Shown piece after piece: positions 8,160-16,837 of a stretch of 64,000 bases of DNA. The stretch's first letter is position 1. The number at the start of each line of letters is the position of its first letter. Source of the DNA: Ciceribacter sp. L1K22 (GTDB lineage: Bacteria; Pseudomonadota; Alphaproteobacteria; Rhizobiales; Rhizobiaceae); the NCBI RefSeq assembly GCF_017599385.1, contig NZ_JAGFPK010000001.1, forward strand, positions 2,307,541 to 2,371,540, given 5' to 3'. Below the pieces are notes generated by a model. It worked only from the letters and a program-made list of their open reading frames with translations, had not been told where the DNA came from and ran no database searches. A program made the position numbers and the translations under genes.

Positions 8160-8710
8160 TGGGGAAGCACTCGAATTTCCCGCGCCGGAAGCACGACGAG
8201 TATCCAACACCGGCCAAAGCGGTCCGTCCGCTCTGGCGCTTCCTCGACGATGTCAGGACGTTTGCCGAACCGTGCTGCGGTGATGGCAGGCTGATCCGCC
8301 ACATCGAGGGCTACGGACCGCTCTGCATCCATTCCGGTGATATCCAGACCGGGACCGACGCACTGACCTGCCCCGTGCTTGAGCAGCTCGTCGTCGACGC
8401 GATCATCACCAACCCGCCCTACACTTGGGAACTGCTCGAGCCGATGATCTGGCGGTTTTCCAAGATCGCGCCGACCTGGCTGCTGCTCGAAGCGGATTTC
8501 AAGCACAACGAACGCTGCGCCAAGTTGATGCGGATTTGCAGCGACGTGGTCAGCATCGGTCGGGTGCGCTGGTTCGACGACACCGAACACGAGGGCAAGG
8601 TGAATTACGCCTGGTACCGGTTCGACGCGCGCCACCGTGGCGACATCAAATTCCACCCCCGCGAAAAACTGCCGCCAATGCCTCGGGCTCGTCCCGCGGC
8701 AGCGGCCTGA
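8159..8710 (+). CDS. Phage class I SAM-dependent methyltransferase, probably adenine-specific
   Basis: This 183-residue protein has a SAM-binding motif I variant (FAEPCCGDGRLIRHIE) and a catalytic NPPY motif (AIITNPPYTWELLEP), the hallmark of N6-adenine/N4-cytosine methyltransferases. The N-terminal DEYPTP resembles other phage enzymes of this type. It is shorter than free-standing methyltransferases and lacks a visible target-recognition domain. It may act on non-specific DNA, or could be a catalytically degenerate relative. Confidence 0.75.
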   Translation: MGKHSNFPRRKHDEYPTPAKAVRPLWRFLDDVRTFAEPCCGDGRLIRHIEGYGPLCIHSGDIQTGTDALTCPVLEQLVVDAIITNPPYTWELLEPMIWRFSKIAPTWLLLEADFKHNERCAKLMRICSDVVSIGRVRWFDDTEHEGKVNYAWYRFDARHRGDIKFHPREKLPPMPRARPAAAA

Positions 8711-8728
8711 CCAAGAGAGGACAGGATC

Positions 8729-9058
8729 ATGACGACGCGTGAAGCAACCCAGACCGTATCGCTGAGCGAAGAGATGCAGGGCCTGCTCGACCAGCTCAAG
8801 CAGGCCGAGAACGACATGCAGGCGCTGGAGGCGTTCATCGACGACGGTGGCAGCAGCCGCGTCTTTGTCACGATTGAGCACCGCGATCCCGCCATCCGCG
8901 CCAGGGTCGAACGCATCGCGTCCCGTCTGCCGGTCGAGCGTTTCCTCGTCACGCTGCGCAACGATCTCGGCCGCGACATCGCAAAGGCACGGTCCGAGTT
9001 GCTCAACGCGGCCATGGCTCACACCGTCACGGATCACATCCAGGCCGCTGCGGAATAG
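8729..9058 (+). CDS. Hypothetical helical phage protein
   Basis: The 109-residue protein has a predicted N-terminal coiled coil (LSEEMQGLLDQLKQAENDMQALEAF) and a second helical half. AGAGGACAGG precedes the ATG. No family recognised. It is the only gene in this stretch separated from its neighbours by short gaps rather than overlaps. Confidence 0.6.
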   Translation: MTTREATQTVSLSEEMQGLLDQLKQAENDMQALEAFIDDGGSSRVFVTIEHRDPAIRARVERIASRLPVERFLVTLRNDLGRDIAKARSELLNAAMAHTVTDHIQAAAE

Positions 9059-9104
9059 CCGCACCGGTGCACCATCGCAAACCCGGCAACAAGAGGAGGG
9101 CATC

Positions 9105-9530
9105 ATGCTCGACAGACCGGCCAAGGCAAAGAAACCCCATCACACCGATTTTCTGGTGGGCCAGCGCATACGGCTCCGGCGCGCCGTGCTCGGCGTATCT
9201 CAGGAGAAGCTGGCGAGCCATCTCGGCATAACGTTCCAGCAGGTCCAGAAATACGAGAAGGGCGTGAACCGCGTCGGCGCGAGCCGGCTACAGGACATCG
9301 CGCGGATCCTGAACGTTCCGGTGTCGTATTTCTTCGAGACGGAGAACGGCGAGCCCGACAGCACCGCCCCGGCACCGGCCGACGACATCTCCGCCTTCCT
9401 GACCACGCGGGAAGCGCTCGACCTGGCACGCACCTTCGCCGCGATCAAGGATCCGAAGCTTCGGACCCAGATGCTCGCCCTCATCCGCACCGTTGCGCAT
9501 CTCGCAGACCCGGCACCGGCCGAGGCCTGA
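9105..9530 (+). CDS. XRE-family transcriptional regulator
   Basis: The 141-residue protein carries a classic HTH_3 domain (VGQRIRLRRAVLGVSQEKLASHLGITFQQVQKYEKG, continuing to about residue 75) of the alphaproteobacterial type, followed by an acidic linker and a C-terminal helical segment. Such proteins are abundant in Rhizobiales and their prophages. AAGAGGAGGG sits 7 bases before ATG 9105, which decides the start. It may control later genes of the element, since it lies inside the repressed operon. Confidence 0.88.
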   Translation: MLDRPAKAKKPHHTDFLVGQRIRLRRAVLGVSQEKLASHLGITFQQVQKYEKGVNRVGASRLQDIARILNVPVSYFFETENGEPDSTAPAPADDISAFLTTREALDLARTFAAIKDPKLRTQMLALIRTVAHLADPAPAEA

Positions 9531-9594
9531 CCGATCGATTCCGGTTTCCGGCCCCGCGCGGGCCGGTTTCCCGAAACGATCCTTGGAGGGTGTC

Positions 9595-10101
9595 ATGACC
9601 GATCTGTCCGCCATACCGCCGCGTCCGCAACGGGACGACACTGAGACCAAACGGCTTGCGATAAAGCGCGTCCTCTCCGATGTCATGGAATGGCTCAAAC
9701 AGCCCGGCCGCTGGAGTGACGCGGTCGAAGGTGATCTGATGAAGTGCTTCCACGAAGACGCATTCCATCTGTGCAAGCAGCTGGAGTGTGTCGGCTGGAA
9801 GCCAGACACGAAGCTCGTCGCCATACTCGCAAAGATCAGTCTTGATCGCACCCATTCCGAGCTAATGCGCGATTGGGTCGCTGCAAACGAAATCGAGGTG
9901 CCGTTCTATATCGGCGACCGCGTAGCGACCGCTTCCATAAAGGCTGGCGTCGTCACGGACATCCTGTTCGAAGTCGCCCAGGTCGCAGTTTTGCCCGAGA
10001 TTGAGGGCGAGACCAGGTTGGCCGGCACCGGCGGATACCACATCGACTTCGAAAAGTGCGTCCCGATCAAGGGCACGATCGGCGAGGCGGTGACGGCATG
10101 A
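9595..10101 (+). CDS. Hypothetical phage protein
   Basis: This 168-residue protein has no recognised motif: a mixed N-terminal helical half, then a beta-rich C-terminal half (PFYIGDRVATASIKAGVVTDI, VAVLPE). TTGGAGGG precedes the ATG. A GC-rich hairpin (GGCCC-N5-GGGCC) lies in the leader near 9551-9565, without a T-run. The stop overlaps the next ATG. Confidence 0.6.
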   Translation: MTDLSAIPPRPQRDDTETKRLAIKRVLSDVMEWLKQPGRWSDAVEGDLMKCFHEDAFHLCKQLECVGWKPDTKLVAILAKISLDRTHSELMRDWVAANEIEVPFYIGDRVATASIKAGVVTDILFEVAQVAVLPEIEGETRLAGTGGYHIDFEKCVPIKGTIGEAVTA

Positions 10102-10484
10102 CGTTCCCCACTCCCATGTCGCTGGAGCGCGCCCTCGTCATCAACAAGGCCCTCTGCCAACGCTATTTTCTCAGCAACGGCCTGACGAACTCGCCTGTGT
10201 TGCCTGATCTGACCGGCGTCTCGCTCAGAGACATGCTGACCGCGACCGAACTGGTTCGCCATCACAACGCGACCGCCGAGCCGATCGACGGGAAGATCAG
10301 GGGCTACACCGTACCGGATGATCGCCTGGTAGCCGCGATCTATGTCGGCCTTCACTACGAAGCTGACGACGAACCCGTCACGCTTGAGCCGGTCGAGGAA
10401 GACGGGCAGTGGCAGATCAAGGCGGTGGCCGTCGTTGATGTAACGACCCGCGTCGTGCTCCGGGACAAGGCGGTGCCGGCATGA
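10098..10484 (+). CDS. Hypothetical phage protein
   Basis: The 128-residue protein is linked to both neighbours by 4-base ATGA overlaps, which supports translation. It has a helical N-terminus (LERALVINKALCQRYF) and a beta-strand-rich end. No family recognised. Confidence 0.6.
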   Translation: MTFPTPMSLERALVINKALCQRYFLSNGLTNSPVLPDLTGVSLRDMLTATELVRHHNATAEPIDGKIRGYTVPDDRLVAAIYVGLHYEADDEPVTLEPVEEDGQWQIKAVAVVDVTTRVVLRDKAVPA

Positions 10485-11071
10485 ACATCACCGCCTTTCC
10501 CCTCTCGTGGCCCCCGACCATGCCACGTTTCGCCGGCAAACGCGAAAAGGGCCTGTTCAAGACGTCGCTGAACGGCGCGCTCGTGAACGTCAAGGCGTCG
10601 CTCCGTGCCTTCGGTCGCGACAGCGGGTCGCCGATCGAGGACATCGTGATTTCGTCCAACGTCACGCTGGGGGTCACCAATCCCGACGATCCCGGCGTGG
10701 CGATCTGGTTCATATGGGACGGCGAGTGGCGCTGTATCCCGATCGACCGCTACGCCAGCGTCGCCGCCAATCTGCAAGCCCTGCATCACGTGCTCGAGGC
10801 GAGACGCGTCGAACTGCGCCACGGCACGCTGGCACTGGTCCGCGCGACGTTTCAAGGCTTCCTCGCGCTGCCGGCACCGGCCGGGAAACGTCCCTGGACC
10901 GAGGTTCTCGGCGTCGAGCGATCCCCGACGCCATCCGTCACCATCGCCAATATCGAGGAGCGGTACCGCGCTCTCGCCAGGACAAACCATCCCGACCGTG
11001 GCGGCGATCCCGACGCCATGGCCGAGATCAACCAAGCCCGTGACGAAGCATTGAAGGAGGTGGGACTGTGA
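10481..11071 (+). CDS. J-domain-containing phage protein
   Basis: The 196-residue protein ends in a J-domain-like segment: IEERYRALARTNHPDRGGDPDAMAEINQARD. The HPD tripeptide, which in DnaJ proteins stimulates DnaK ATPase, is present near residue 177. The preceding about 130 residues are beta-rich and unassigned, with an internal Trp-rich strand (IWFIWDGEWRCIPIDRY). It may recruit the host DnaK to a phage protein. Both ends overlap neighbours. Confidence 0.75.
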   Translation: MNITAFPLSWPPTMPRFAGKREKGLFKTSLNGALVNVKASLRAFGRDSGSPIEDIVISSNVTLGVTNPDDPGVAIWFIWDGEWRCIPIDRYASVAANLQALHHVLEARRVELRHGTLALVRATFQGFLALPAPAGKRPWTEVLGVERSPTPSVTIANIEERYRALARTNHPDRGGDPDAMAEINQARDEALKEVGL

Positions 11072-11298
11072 CGTCAGAATCGCGACTGCAAGGACTGTTG
11101 GTGCGTACTTCGTTGGAGGCGACCTCTAACGGCGGCTGGATACTGGGAAGCCTTCCGGATGAACCCGATATGCTCGGGCAGCGATACGCGTTCTCCAACT
11201 CGACCGATCTGCTCCAGTGGCTAGTGAACGAACTCCGCGTCGATCCAGCGACGCTGCGCGCCGGGTTTGTCAGCCCCAGCGAACAGGAGCAGCCATGA
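11068..11298 (+). CDS. Hypothetical phage protein
   Basis: The 76-residue protein starts at GTG 11068, overlapping the preceding stop, with AAGGAGG upstream. Sequence features are limited to an N-terminal beta-rich half and a short helix (DLLQWLVNELRV). No family recognised. Confidence 0.6.
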   Translation: MTSESRLQGLLVRTSLEATSNGGWILGSLPDEPDMLGQRYAFSNSTDLLQWLVNELRVDPATLRAGFVSPSEQEQP

Positions 11299-11495
11299 CC
11301 GAGCAGCTCCGCAGGGTTCAGAGCGTCGTCGCCGATCACATGGACGACATCGCAGCCTATTTCAAATCCGGCGCGAAAATCACCGTCCTGGTGCGCACCC
11401 CTGATAATCCCGAGGCCGATTTCTGCATGACGAGCGACGACCTCACCGAGGTTGTCGCGATGGTCGAACGCAGGCGCAGCGCGGGGGCGAACTGA
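11295..11495 (+). CDS. Hypothetical phage protein
   Basis: The 66-residue protein is coupled to both neighbours by overlapping start and stop codons. A short alpha/beta pattern (ITVLVRTP, then DDLTEVVAMVERR) is visible, with no assigned family. Confidence 0.6.
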   Translation: MTEQLRRVQSVVADHMDDIAAYFKSGAKITVLVRTPDNPEADFCMTSDDLTEVVAMVERRRSAGAN

Positions 11496-12211
11496 TGGCC
11501 CGCGACCTCCCTATCTCCTTCATGCCCAGCATGTCCCGCTCCTGCCTCGACGATCGCAAGACGCAGACCAGGCGGACCATGAACCGGCTTCGGCGCTTCG
11601 GAAAAATCCGCCAGTTCGGCCGCTCCGACACGCCGGGATACGACTGGCACTTCCGCGACAAGGACGGACGGTGGCACGACCTGCGGCACGCGGAACTGCT
11701 GCCCTACCTCCGCTATGCCATAGGAGACCGCCTGTGGGTGAAAGAGACGTGGCAGGGACTCACCTTTAGTGATTTCCGCCCGACAAACCGCGAACCCTGC
11801 GAGCTTCGCTACGCCGCGACAGATCCTTGCGCAGATTTGGACGGAGCGGCGCGCGGATATCCGTGGCGACCGGCGATGCATATGCCTCGCTGGGCCAGCC
11901 GAACAACCATCATCGTCACCGACGTTCGTGTCGAGCAGGTGCAGAGCATTAGCGAGACGGATGCAATCGCGGAAGGTATCGAGCCGTTTACCGACTTCAT
12001 GCCCTACGGCCGCCATTGGCGGCGCTATCGTGACGGCAGCGGCCTTGGCTATGTCGACAACCCGATCGCCTCCTACGCGTCCCTTTGGACGGAGATCAAC
12101 CGCCCCGGATCATGGGAGGCCAACCCGTGGGTCGAGGTCTACACGTTCCGCGTCATCAAACAGAACATCGACACGATTGAGCAGGTGGTACTGGAGGCGT
12201 CCCATGCCTGA
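11495..12211 (+). CDS. Phage protein, possibly ASCH/PUA-like
   Basis: The 238-residue protein has features shared with phage ASCH/PUA-like proteins: early KTQTRRTM, then YAIGDRLWVKETW, and ITVLV-like TIIVTDVRVEQVQSIS before DAIAEGI. Such proteins are thought to bind RNA or modified bases, but the role in phage is unclear. Start overlaps the preceding TGA (TGATG). The family call is from motif order only. Confidence 0.65.
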   Translation: MARDLPISFMPSMSRSCLDDRKTQTRRTMNRLRRFGKIRQFGRSDTPGYDWHFRDKDGRWHDLRHAELLPYLRYAIGDRLWVKETWQGLTFSDFRPTNREPCELRYAATDPCADLDGAARGYPWRPAMHMPRWASRTTIIVTDVRVEQVQSISETDAIAEGIEPFTDFMPYGRHWRRYRDGSGLGYVDNPIASYASLWTEINRPGSWEANPWVEVYTFRVIKQNIDTIEQVVLEASHA

Positions 12212-12389
12212 AAACGGTCTCTACGCCCGCTGCGGCGCATGCGAACACGTCTTCCTAGTGGCCCGCCTCCCCATGCCGGTGGCGCAAGCCGCCGCACTGG
12301 CAGAACGAGCCGCGTGCTCCCAATGCGGCGAAACCAAACGCATTTTCGTATCCGGTCCGCCGGCGACCAAGGAGCCCTCCGATGGCTGA
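12204..12389 (+). CDS. Small zinc-ribbon protein
   Basis: The 61-residue protein carries two Cys pairs, CGAC near residue 11 and CSQCG near residue 39, which could hold one zinc ion. It overlaps both neighbours by 8 bases. No further assignment. Confidence 0.6.
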   Translation: MPENGLYARCGACEHVFLVARLPMPVAQAAALAERAACSQCGETKRIFVSGPPATKEPSDG

Positions 12390-13284
12390 AACCTCCGACA
12401 TCGAATGGACCGATGCCACGGTCAATCTGTGGTGGGGCTGCACCAAGGTCTCGCCGGGCTGCGACAATTGCTACGCCGAGACGCTGAACGCGTTTCGCGG
12501 CACCGGGCAGTGGGGACCAGGCGCGCCGCGCCGGCCAATCAAGGGCGCTGTTGCCCTGATGCGCAAGCTGCACAACTCGGCAGCGGCGTTCCACGAGCTC
12601 CACGGCAGGCCGCGCCGCATCTTCTTCCAGTCCATGTCGGACCTGTTCGACAATGAAGTCGATCCGTCTTGGCACAACGCCGGCTTTGCCGGGATAGAGG
12701 TGCTGTCGACCCAGCGGGTGCAGATGCTGACCAAGCGGCTCGGCAATGTGGAGCGCATGGTGCCGGAGCACTGGCTCCGCGCCTGGCCGTCCCATGTCGG
12801 GCTGATGATTTCGGTTTGCACTCAGAAGGAGTGGAACCGCGACGTTCCCAAACTCAAGCTGCTCAAGAAGCGTCTCGGGCTACCGTGGATCGGGGTGAGC
12901 ATGGAACCCATGCTGGAGCCGATTCGCACCGGGGACGAGATTGAAGGCGTTGACTGGATCATCGTCGGCGGTGAAAGCGGCCGGAACGCAAGACCCCTGC
13001 ATCCTCGATGGGTTCAGGCTGTCAGAGCCGAATGCATCCGCGCCGGTACCGCGTTCTTCTTCAAGCAGTGGGGCACGTGGCTCCCCGATGGCGAGGGCAC
13101 GTTGGAGCTGCTCGCCGTGCTCAAGGCGAACAAGGTGAAACGCATCGAGCTCCACGCCGATCCGAACCCCTTCGTACCGGTGAGGTTCGACACCAGGACC
13201 ATGTTCCGGACCGGCAAAACCGGCTCCGGCGCACTGCTCCACGGCGTCCACCATCGCGAGTTTCCGAAGGAGCTTTGCGCATGA
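12382..13284 (+). CDS. Phage Gp37/Gp68 family (DUF5131) three-Cys protein
   Basis: The 300-residue protein matches the Gp37/Gp68 family: DIEWTDATVNLWWGC, three cysteines at 20, 27 and 30 (CX6CX2C), FFQSMSDLFD, QMLTKRLGN, and DWIIVGGESGRNARPL near the end, then FFFKQWGTW. The family is related to radical-SAM-type three-Cys proteins, and a [4Fe-4S] enzyme acting on nucleic acid is possible. The usual partner TcmP was not seen nearby. The start overlaps the zinc-ribbon gene by 8 bases. Confidence 0.9.
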   Translation: MAETSDIEWTDATVNLWWGCTKVSPGCDNCYAETLNAFRGTGQWGPGAPRRPIKGAVALMRKLHNSAAAFHELHGRPRRIFFQSMSDLFDNEVDPSWHNAGFAGIEVLSTQRVQMLTKRLGNVERMVPEHWLRAWPSHVGLMISVCTQKEWNRDVPKLKLLKKRLGLPWIGVSMEPMLEPIRTGDEIEGVDWIIVGGESGRNARPLHPRWVQAVRAECIRAGTAFFFKQWGTWLPDGEGTLELLAVLKANKVKRIELHADPNPFVPVRFDTRTMFRTGKTGSGALLHGVHHREFPKELCA

Positions 13285-13733
13285 CCAAGTTCACTCGCGA
13301 AACGGCCTTGAAGGCACATCGCATCGCTAAGCGCAAGCACCTGCGCGGCAAAGAGTTGGGGCTGGAGCTCGGCGTCTCGACCGACGACGCCAACCGGCTC
13401 TTCGCCCTTGGCTACAAGTGGCAGTTGATCGCCGAGGCTCGCCTCACCGAACCTGAAAAACTGCTTATCCGCTGCCTCGCTGCCGAGCATCTTGAGTTGC
13501 TGTCGGCCGGCGCCAGCAGAAGTCCGGAATCGAAACTCGTGTCCTGGCGGGCCCGGAAATCCGAAGGCTGGGCCGCCGCAACGGCAAACAAGCGTCTCTT
13601 TGATGAGCGATGGGACGAGAAATCCGGCCTTTACGTCAAGGGGCTGCATTTCGTCCACGTCGCCGGCAACGGCTACATCTGGCTTCTCGATGCCGGGTGG
13701 GCCTGTGCCGATGCAATGGGACTAATCGAATGA
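13281..13733 (+). CDS. Hypothetical phage protein
   Basis: The 150-residue protein has a basic N-terminus (KAHRIAKRKHLRGKELGLELGVSTDDANRLFALGYKW) that may form a helix-turn-helix. The rest is unassigned. Both ends overlap neighbouring genes by 4 bases. Confidence 0.6.
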   Translation: MTKFTRETALKAHRIAKRKHLRGKELGLELGVSTDDANRLFALGYKWQLIAEARLTEPEKLLIRCLAAEHLELLSAGASRSPESKLVSWRARKSEGWAAATANKRLFDERWDEKSGLYVKGLHFVHVAGNGYIWLLDAGWACADAMGLIE

Positions 13734-14482
13734 CCGGCGAATCCCCCCTCTTCGCCGGCATAGGGGGCCACCAGAGCGCCCGATCGCGGACCGATGAATG
13801 GCTCACCCCCCCATTCATCATCGCTGCGCTCGGTGGCCCCGCATCTTTCGACCTGGACCCGTGCGCCCCGGCCAAGCGGCCTTGGGCCACGGCGACCCGG
13901 CATTACACCGCGTTCGACAACGGCCTGATCCTGCCGTGGTTCGGCCGCGTCTGGCTCAATCCGCCGTATTCGACCTCGCTGCTCGGCCGGTTCATGGGCC
14001 GCATGGCGGCGCACGGCACCGGTACCGCGCTCATCTTCGCCCGAACCGAGACGGAAGCGTTCTTTCGCCACGTCTGGGACAGGGCGACCGCGCTGCTGTT
14101 CATGGAGGGTCGGATCAACTTCCATCTCCCCTCGGGCAAGCAGGCTAAAGGTAATGCCGGCGCCCCGACCGTCCTGATCGCCTATGGTGACACCGACGCC
14201 GAGATCCTGAGCGGTAGTGGCATCGCGGGCAAGTTCGTGCCGCTCTTGCTGCCCCGGTTTTGGTCCATCGGCGCGACCCGGGGAACCTGGCGCGATGCCA
14301 TCGTTTCATTCCTGAAACACTGTGACGGGCCTGTCCGGCTCGACGAGCTCTACCGCGCCTTCGCCCACCATCCGAAGGCGAGCACCAATCCGAACTATGA
14401 CGCCAAAATCCGGCAGGAGCTGCAGCGCGGTCCGTTCCGCCGCATCGATCGAGGCCTTTGGGAGTATGCCGATGAGCACTGA
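13730..14482 (+). CDS. Phage DNA N6-adenine methyltransferase (Dam, PF05869-type)
   Basis: The 250-residue product has the phage Dam layout: DEWLTPPFIIAALG, SFDLDPCAPA (a SAM-pocket D-P-C motif) and VWLNPPYS with the catalytic NPPY. A helical C-terminal extension (VRLDELYRAFAHHP, IRQELQRGPFRRIDRGLWEY) resembles a small DNA-binding wing. It is the third adenine-type methyltransferase in the element. ATG 13730 overlaps the previous stop. Confidence 0.88.
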   Translation: MTGESPLFAGIGGHQSARSRTDEWLTPPFIIAALGGPASFDLDPCAPAKRPWATATRHYTAFDNGLILPWFGRVWLNPPYSTSLLGRFMGRMAAHGTGTALIFARTETEAFFRHVWDRATALLFMEGRINFHLPSGKQAKGNAGAPTVLIAYGDTDAEILSGSGIAGKFVPLLLPRFWSIGATRGTWRDAIVSFLKHCDGPVRLDELYRAFAHHPKASTNPNYDAKIRQELQRGPFRRIDRGLWEYADEH

Positions 14483-14792
14483 CCAAGTGAAACTCAACCC
14501 GATGGATATTGACGAGCTCCGCCCGTGCGCGGTCTGCGGCAAGGGCGTGATGCACACCGGCAGTCCGGTGTTCTACGAACTCAACATCGCGAGCTGCGTC
14601 GTCGATCTCAAAAACGTCCAGCGCATGCATGGCCTGGAACAGATGATGGGCGGCGCGACCGCGCTGGCGCGCGTGTTCTCGCCAAGCAATGTCGTGGCGC
14701 AGCGAATGCCGGCCGACCGCGTCCTGCTTTGCAGCGAATGCGCCGGCGTGCCGCATCCACCGCTGCGCTTTGTCGGGGAGAACGGAACATGA
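14472..14792 (+). CDS. Cys-rich hypothetical phage protein
   Basis: The 106-residue protein has CAVCG near residue 19 and CSEC near residue 89, possibly a split zinc site. ATG 14472 is preferred over 14466 because GGAG at 14461 then has a normal spacing. No family recognised. Confidence 0.6.
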   Translation: MSTDQVKLNPMDIDELRPCAVCGKGVMHTGSPVFYELNIASCVVDLKNVQRMHGLEQMMGGATALARVFSPSNVVAQRMPADRVLLCSECAGVPHPPLRFVGENGT

Positions 14793-15130
14793 GTAACCGC
14801 CTCCCCTGCATCAACCCGCGCTGCCGCCGCACCGCAGCGGCCGAGAAGTATCCCGGCTCGGACGAGATCATCTGCAACGGCTGCTACAAGTCGCTCCCGC
14901 CCGCGCTCCGGCAGCGGTGGAAGACCCTGACCGGGCGAAACAGGAAACTCAACCGGCTGCACAAGAAGGGCGCGTATCGCGTGCCGGAACGGAACCGCCA
15001 GTGGTGGCGCATCTCGATCCGTTACGACCGGGCGTGGACCGCGTTCTGGCTCTCCCTCAAGCTCTATTTCAACCAGTCCGAAACGCCTGTCGGCATCGAG
15101 GACTTTCTCAAGGAGAACGGCATTGTCTGA
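14789..15130 (+). CDS. Hypothetical phage zinc-finger-like protein
   Basis: The 113-residue basic protein has four Cys in its first 31 residues (CINPRCRR, CNGCYK), followed by Arg/Lys-rich and Trp-rich helices. It could be a small nucleic-acid-binding zinc protein. It overlaps both neighbours. Confidence 0.62.
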   Translation: MSNRLPCINPRCRRTAAAEKYPGSDEIICNGCYKSLPPALRQRWKTLTGRNRKLNRLHKKGAYRVPERNRQWWRISIRYDRAWTAFWLSLKLYFNQSETPVGIEDFLKENGIV

Positions 15131-15695
15131 TTTTCCGACCCCCGACCTTTTCGGCGACGACATGAGGCGCAGCGCCGTGTTTCACGGCGAGAACCGCCTG
15201 AGCCTGATCCGCGAGTTCGGCTCTGGTCCTCGCGCTTGTGTCATCGGCTGCAACCCCTCGAAGGCCAACGCGTCGATCGACGACAGGACGTCGCGCTGGT
15301 GGAACCATTGGTTCCCGCTGCACGGCTTCGGTTCCTACGAGGCGGTCAACCTCTATCCGTTCTGTACCTCCAGCCCGGCCGAGTGCCGTCGCATCGTTTC
15401 GTCGATCGAAGGCGGCGCGTGGGACGTCCGCGACGATCTCCACTTCGTCAACCTGCCCCACGTCGTGGCCCGAGCCAAGGCTGCTGACCAGGTGTTCGTC
15501 TGCTGGGGCGCCATCGCGTGGGACCAGGACTGGATCGACCGCGTCGTCGAGGAAATCCAGACCGGTGAAGAGCCCTGGCCCGACCTGTGGTGCTGGGGCG
15601 TCACATCAAGCGGCGCGCCAAAGCATCCCATGGCGCGCGGCGTGCATCGGATGAAGCCGGACGAGCCGGCGAGAATATGGAGGCAGAAGGCATGA
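15123..15695 (+). CDS. DUF1643 domain protein
   Basis: The 190-residue protein matches DUF1643: RRSAVFHGENRLSL, ACVIGCNPSKANASIDDRTS, then VNLYPFCTS and QVFVCWGA. DUF1643 proteins are common in phages and alphaproteobacteria; the function is unknown. The start is TTG at 15123, supported by AAGGAG 8 bases upstream; an ATG at 15162 is the alternative. Confidence 0.85.
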   Translation: MSDFPTPDLFGDDMRRSAVFHGENRLSLIREFGSGPRACVIGCNPSKANASIDDRTSRWWNHWFPLHGFGSYEAVNLYPFCTSSPAECRRIVSSIEGGAWDVRDDLHFVNLPHVVARAKAADQVFVCWGAIAWDQDWIDRVVEEIQTGEEPWPDLWCWGVTSSGAPKHPMARGVHRMKPDEPARIWRQKA

Positions 15696-16105
15696 CGGAG
15701 ACGCGCCGGCAGCGACGAATGGCCTTGGCCTTTGAAAGACGAGGCCTGACGGGCAAGTGGGGCACATGGCAGCGCTTCGACGTGCCGCCGGGTGCGGTTG
15801 GCGGGAATGGCTGGACGCGGGAGGTGACTGAGGCTTGGCGCAACGACCTTTATGTCGTGCTGGTTCGCCCATTCGTCGACGACAACGGCGCGAACGTGAC
15901 GCACCTCTCGATCCGTACCTTCTCGAACCTTGAGCCCCCGTGGCGGGATCTTCAACGGATCAAGAACGAGCTCTGCGGATCAGAGCTTACGGGGGTGCAG
16001 GTAATGCCACCCACCTCTGAACTCGTGGACGGTGCTGATCTCTACCACATGTGGGTCTTTGCCACCCCCCTTCCTTTTTCGATCGGCAGAGGGCGGACGT
16101 CTTGA
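15692..16105 (+). CDS. Hypothetical phage protein
   Basis: The 137-residue protein reads as a compact alpha/beta domain (WQRFDVPPGAVGGNGWTREVTEAWRNDLYVVLVRPF, then VTHLSIRT). It starts with ATG at 15692 overlapping the DUF1643 stop. Function unknown. Confidence 0.65.
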   Translation: MTETRRQRRMALAFERRGLTGKWGTWQRFDVPPGAVGGNGWTREVTEAWRNDLYVVLVRPFVDDNGANVTHLSIRTFSNLEPPWRDLQRIKNELCGSELTGVQVMPPTSELVDGADLYHMWVFATPLPFSIGRGRTS

Positions 16106-16275
16106 CCAAGAACCGCACCGATTTTCGCGCGCTCAAGGCTCGGCGCCAATCCGCCCTGGCACGGCCCGAGCTGCGTCGCGAGCCCAAACCCGCCGCGCCC
16201 CGCCCCGCTGAAATTGCGGCAGCGGTCGCGACCGGCAAACTCCAGAAACTCCCCGAAGGAAAGAGAACGCGATGA
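16102..16275 (+). CDS. Small basic phage protein
   Basis: The 57-residue Lys/Arg/Ala/Pro-rich protein starts at TTG 16102, which overlaps the preceding TGA and follows GAGGGCGG. Its composition suggests a disordered nucleic-acid-binding peptide. Both ends overlap neighbours. Confidence 0.5.
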   Translation: MTKNRTDFRALKARRQSALARPELRREPKPAAPRPAEIAAAVATGKLQKLPEGKRTR

Positions 16276-16796
16276 GTGAACTATTGAGACTCTGGTTCTT
16301 CCGCGACCTTACTCATGATCAGCGATTGAAGTTGTTCGGCCTGTTCGATCTACCGGTTCACGAGATCGGTCCTCATCATGGACGGCAAGCGCGCGCACTG
16401 CGGCACATCGGGCAGTCGTTGGTGAAGATGGTCGCGGAAGAGGGCTCGAACGGGCTATCCGAACAACCTCGTCCAGTCGGTTGGTGGTACGAGGATCAAA
16501 CCGGCTGCCTGCATATCAGTCTCGACCTCGAGCTCGGCAACAAGCACGCTCGCGAGAATGGATGGGAGATCAACTGGCTCACCTCCTGTGAGCCTAGCCG
16601 GTTCTTCGAAACCCTCGTGATCGGCCGACCGACGCCGGCGCAAATCGAGAAAATCCGAAACGCATTCTACCGGAACAGCGACGACGACGGCGATGATCCC
16701 TGGGTGAAGGCGTTCGAAGCAGTTCAACTCCGACTTGGTGTACCCGACACAACCAGGGACCTCTGTCATGATCGCAACCAGTGGTCCCTTGGTTGA
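16272..16796 (+). CDS. Hypothetical phage protein, last gene of the rightward operon
   Basis: The 174-residue protein has no recognised family. Visible features are a helical N-terminus (LRLWFFRDLTHDQRLKLFGLF) and an acidic stretch (NSDDDGDDPW). It faces the oppositely oriented GHKL/STAS cassette across a 41-base gap. Confidence 0.65.
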   Translation: MSELLRLWFFRDLTHDQRLKLFGLFDLPVHEIGPHHGRQARALRHIGQSLVKMVAEEGSNGLSEQPRPVGWWYEDQTGCLHISLDLELGNKHARENGWEINWLTSCEPSRFFETLVIGRPTPAQIEKIRNAFYRNSDDDGDDPWVKAFEAVQLRLGVPDTTRDLCHDRNQWSLG

Positions 16797-16837
16797 ATGA
16801 CTGACACACCGATTGCGCCCAAGGCATATCGCTTAGT

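Noticed and set aside
9541..9580. Transcription terminator in the phage operon
   Set aside because: A GC stem (GGCCC...GGGCC) exists, but no T-run follows and the operon clearly continues.
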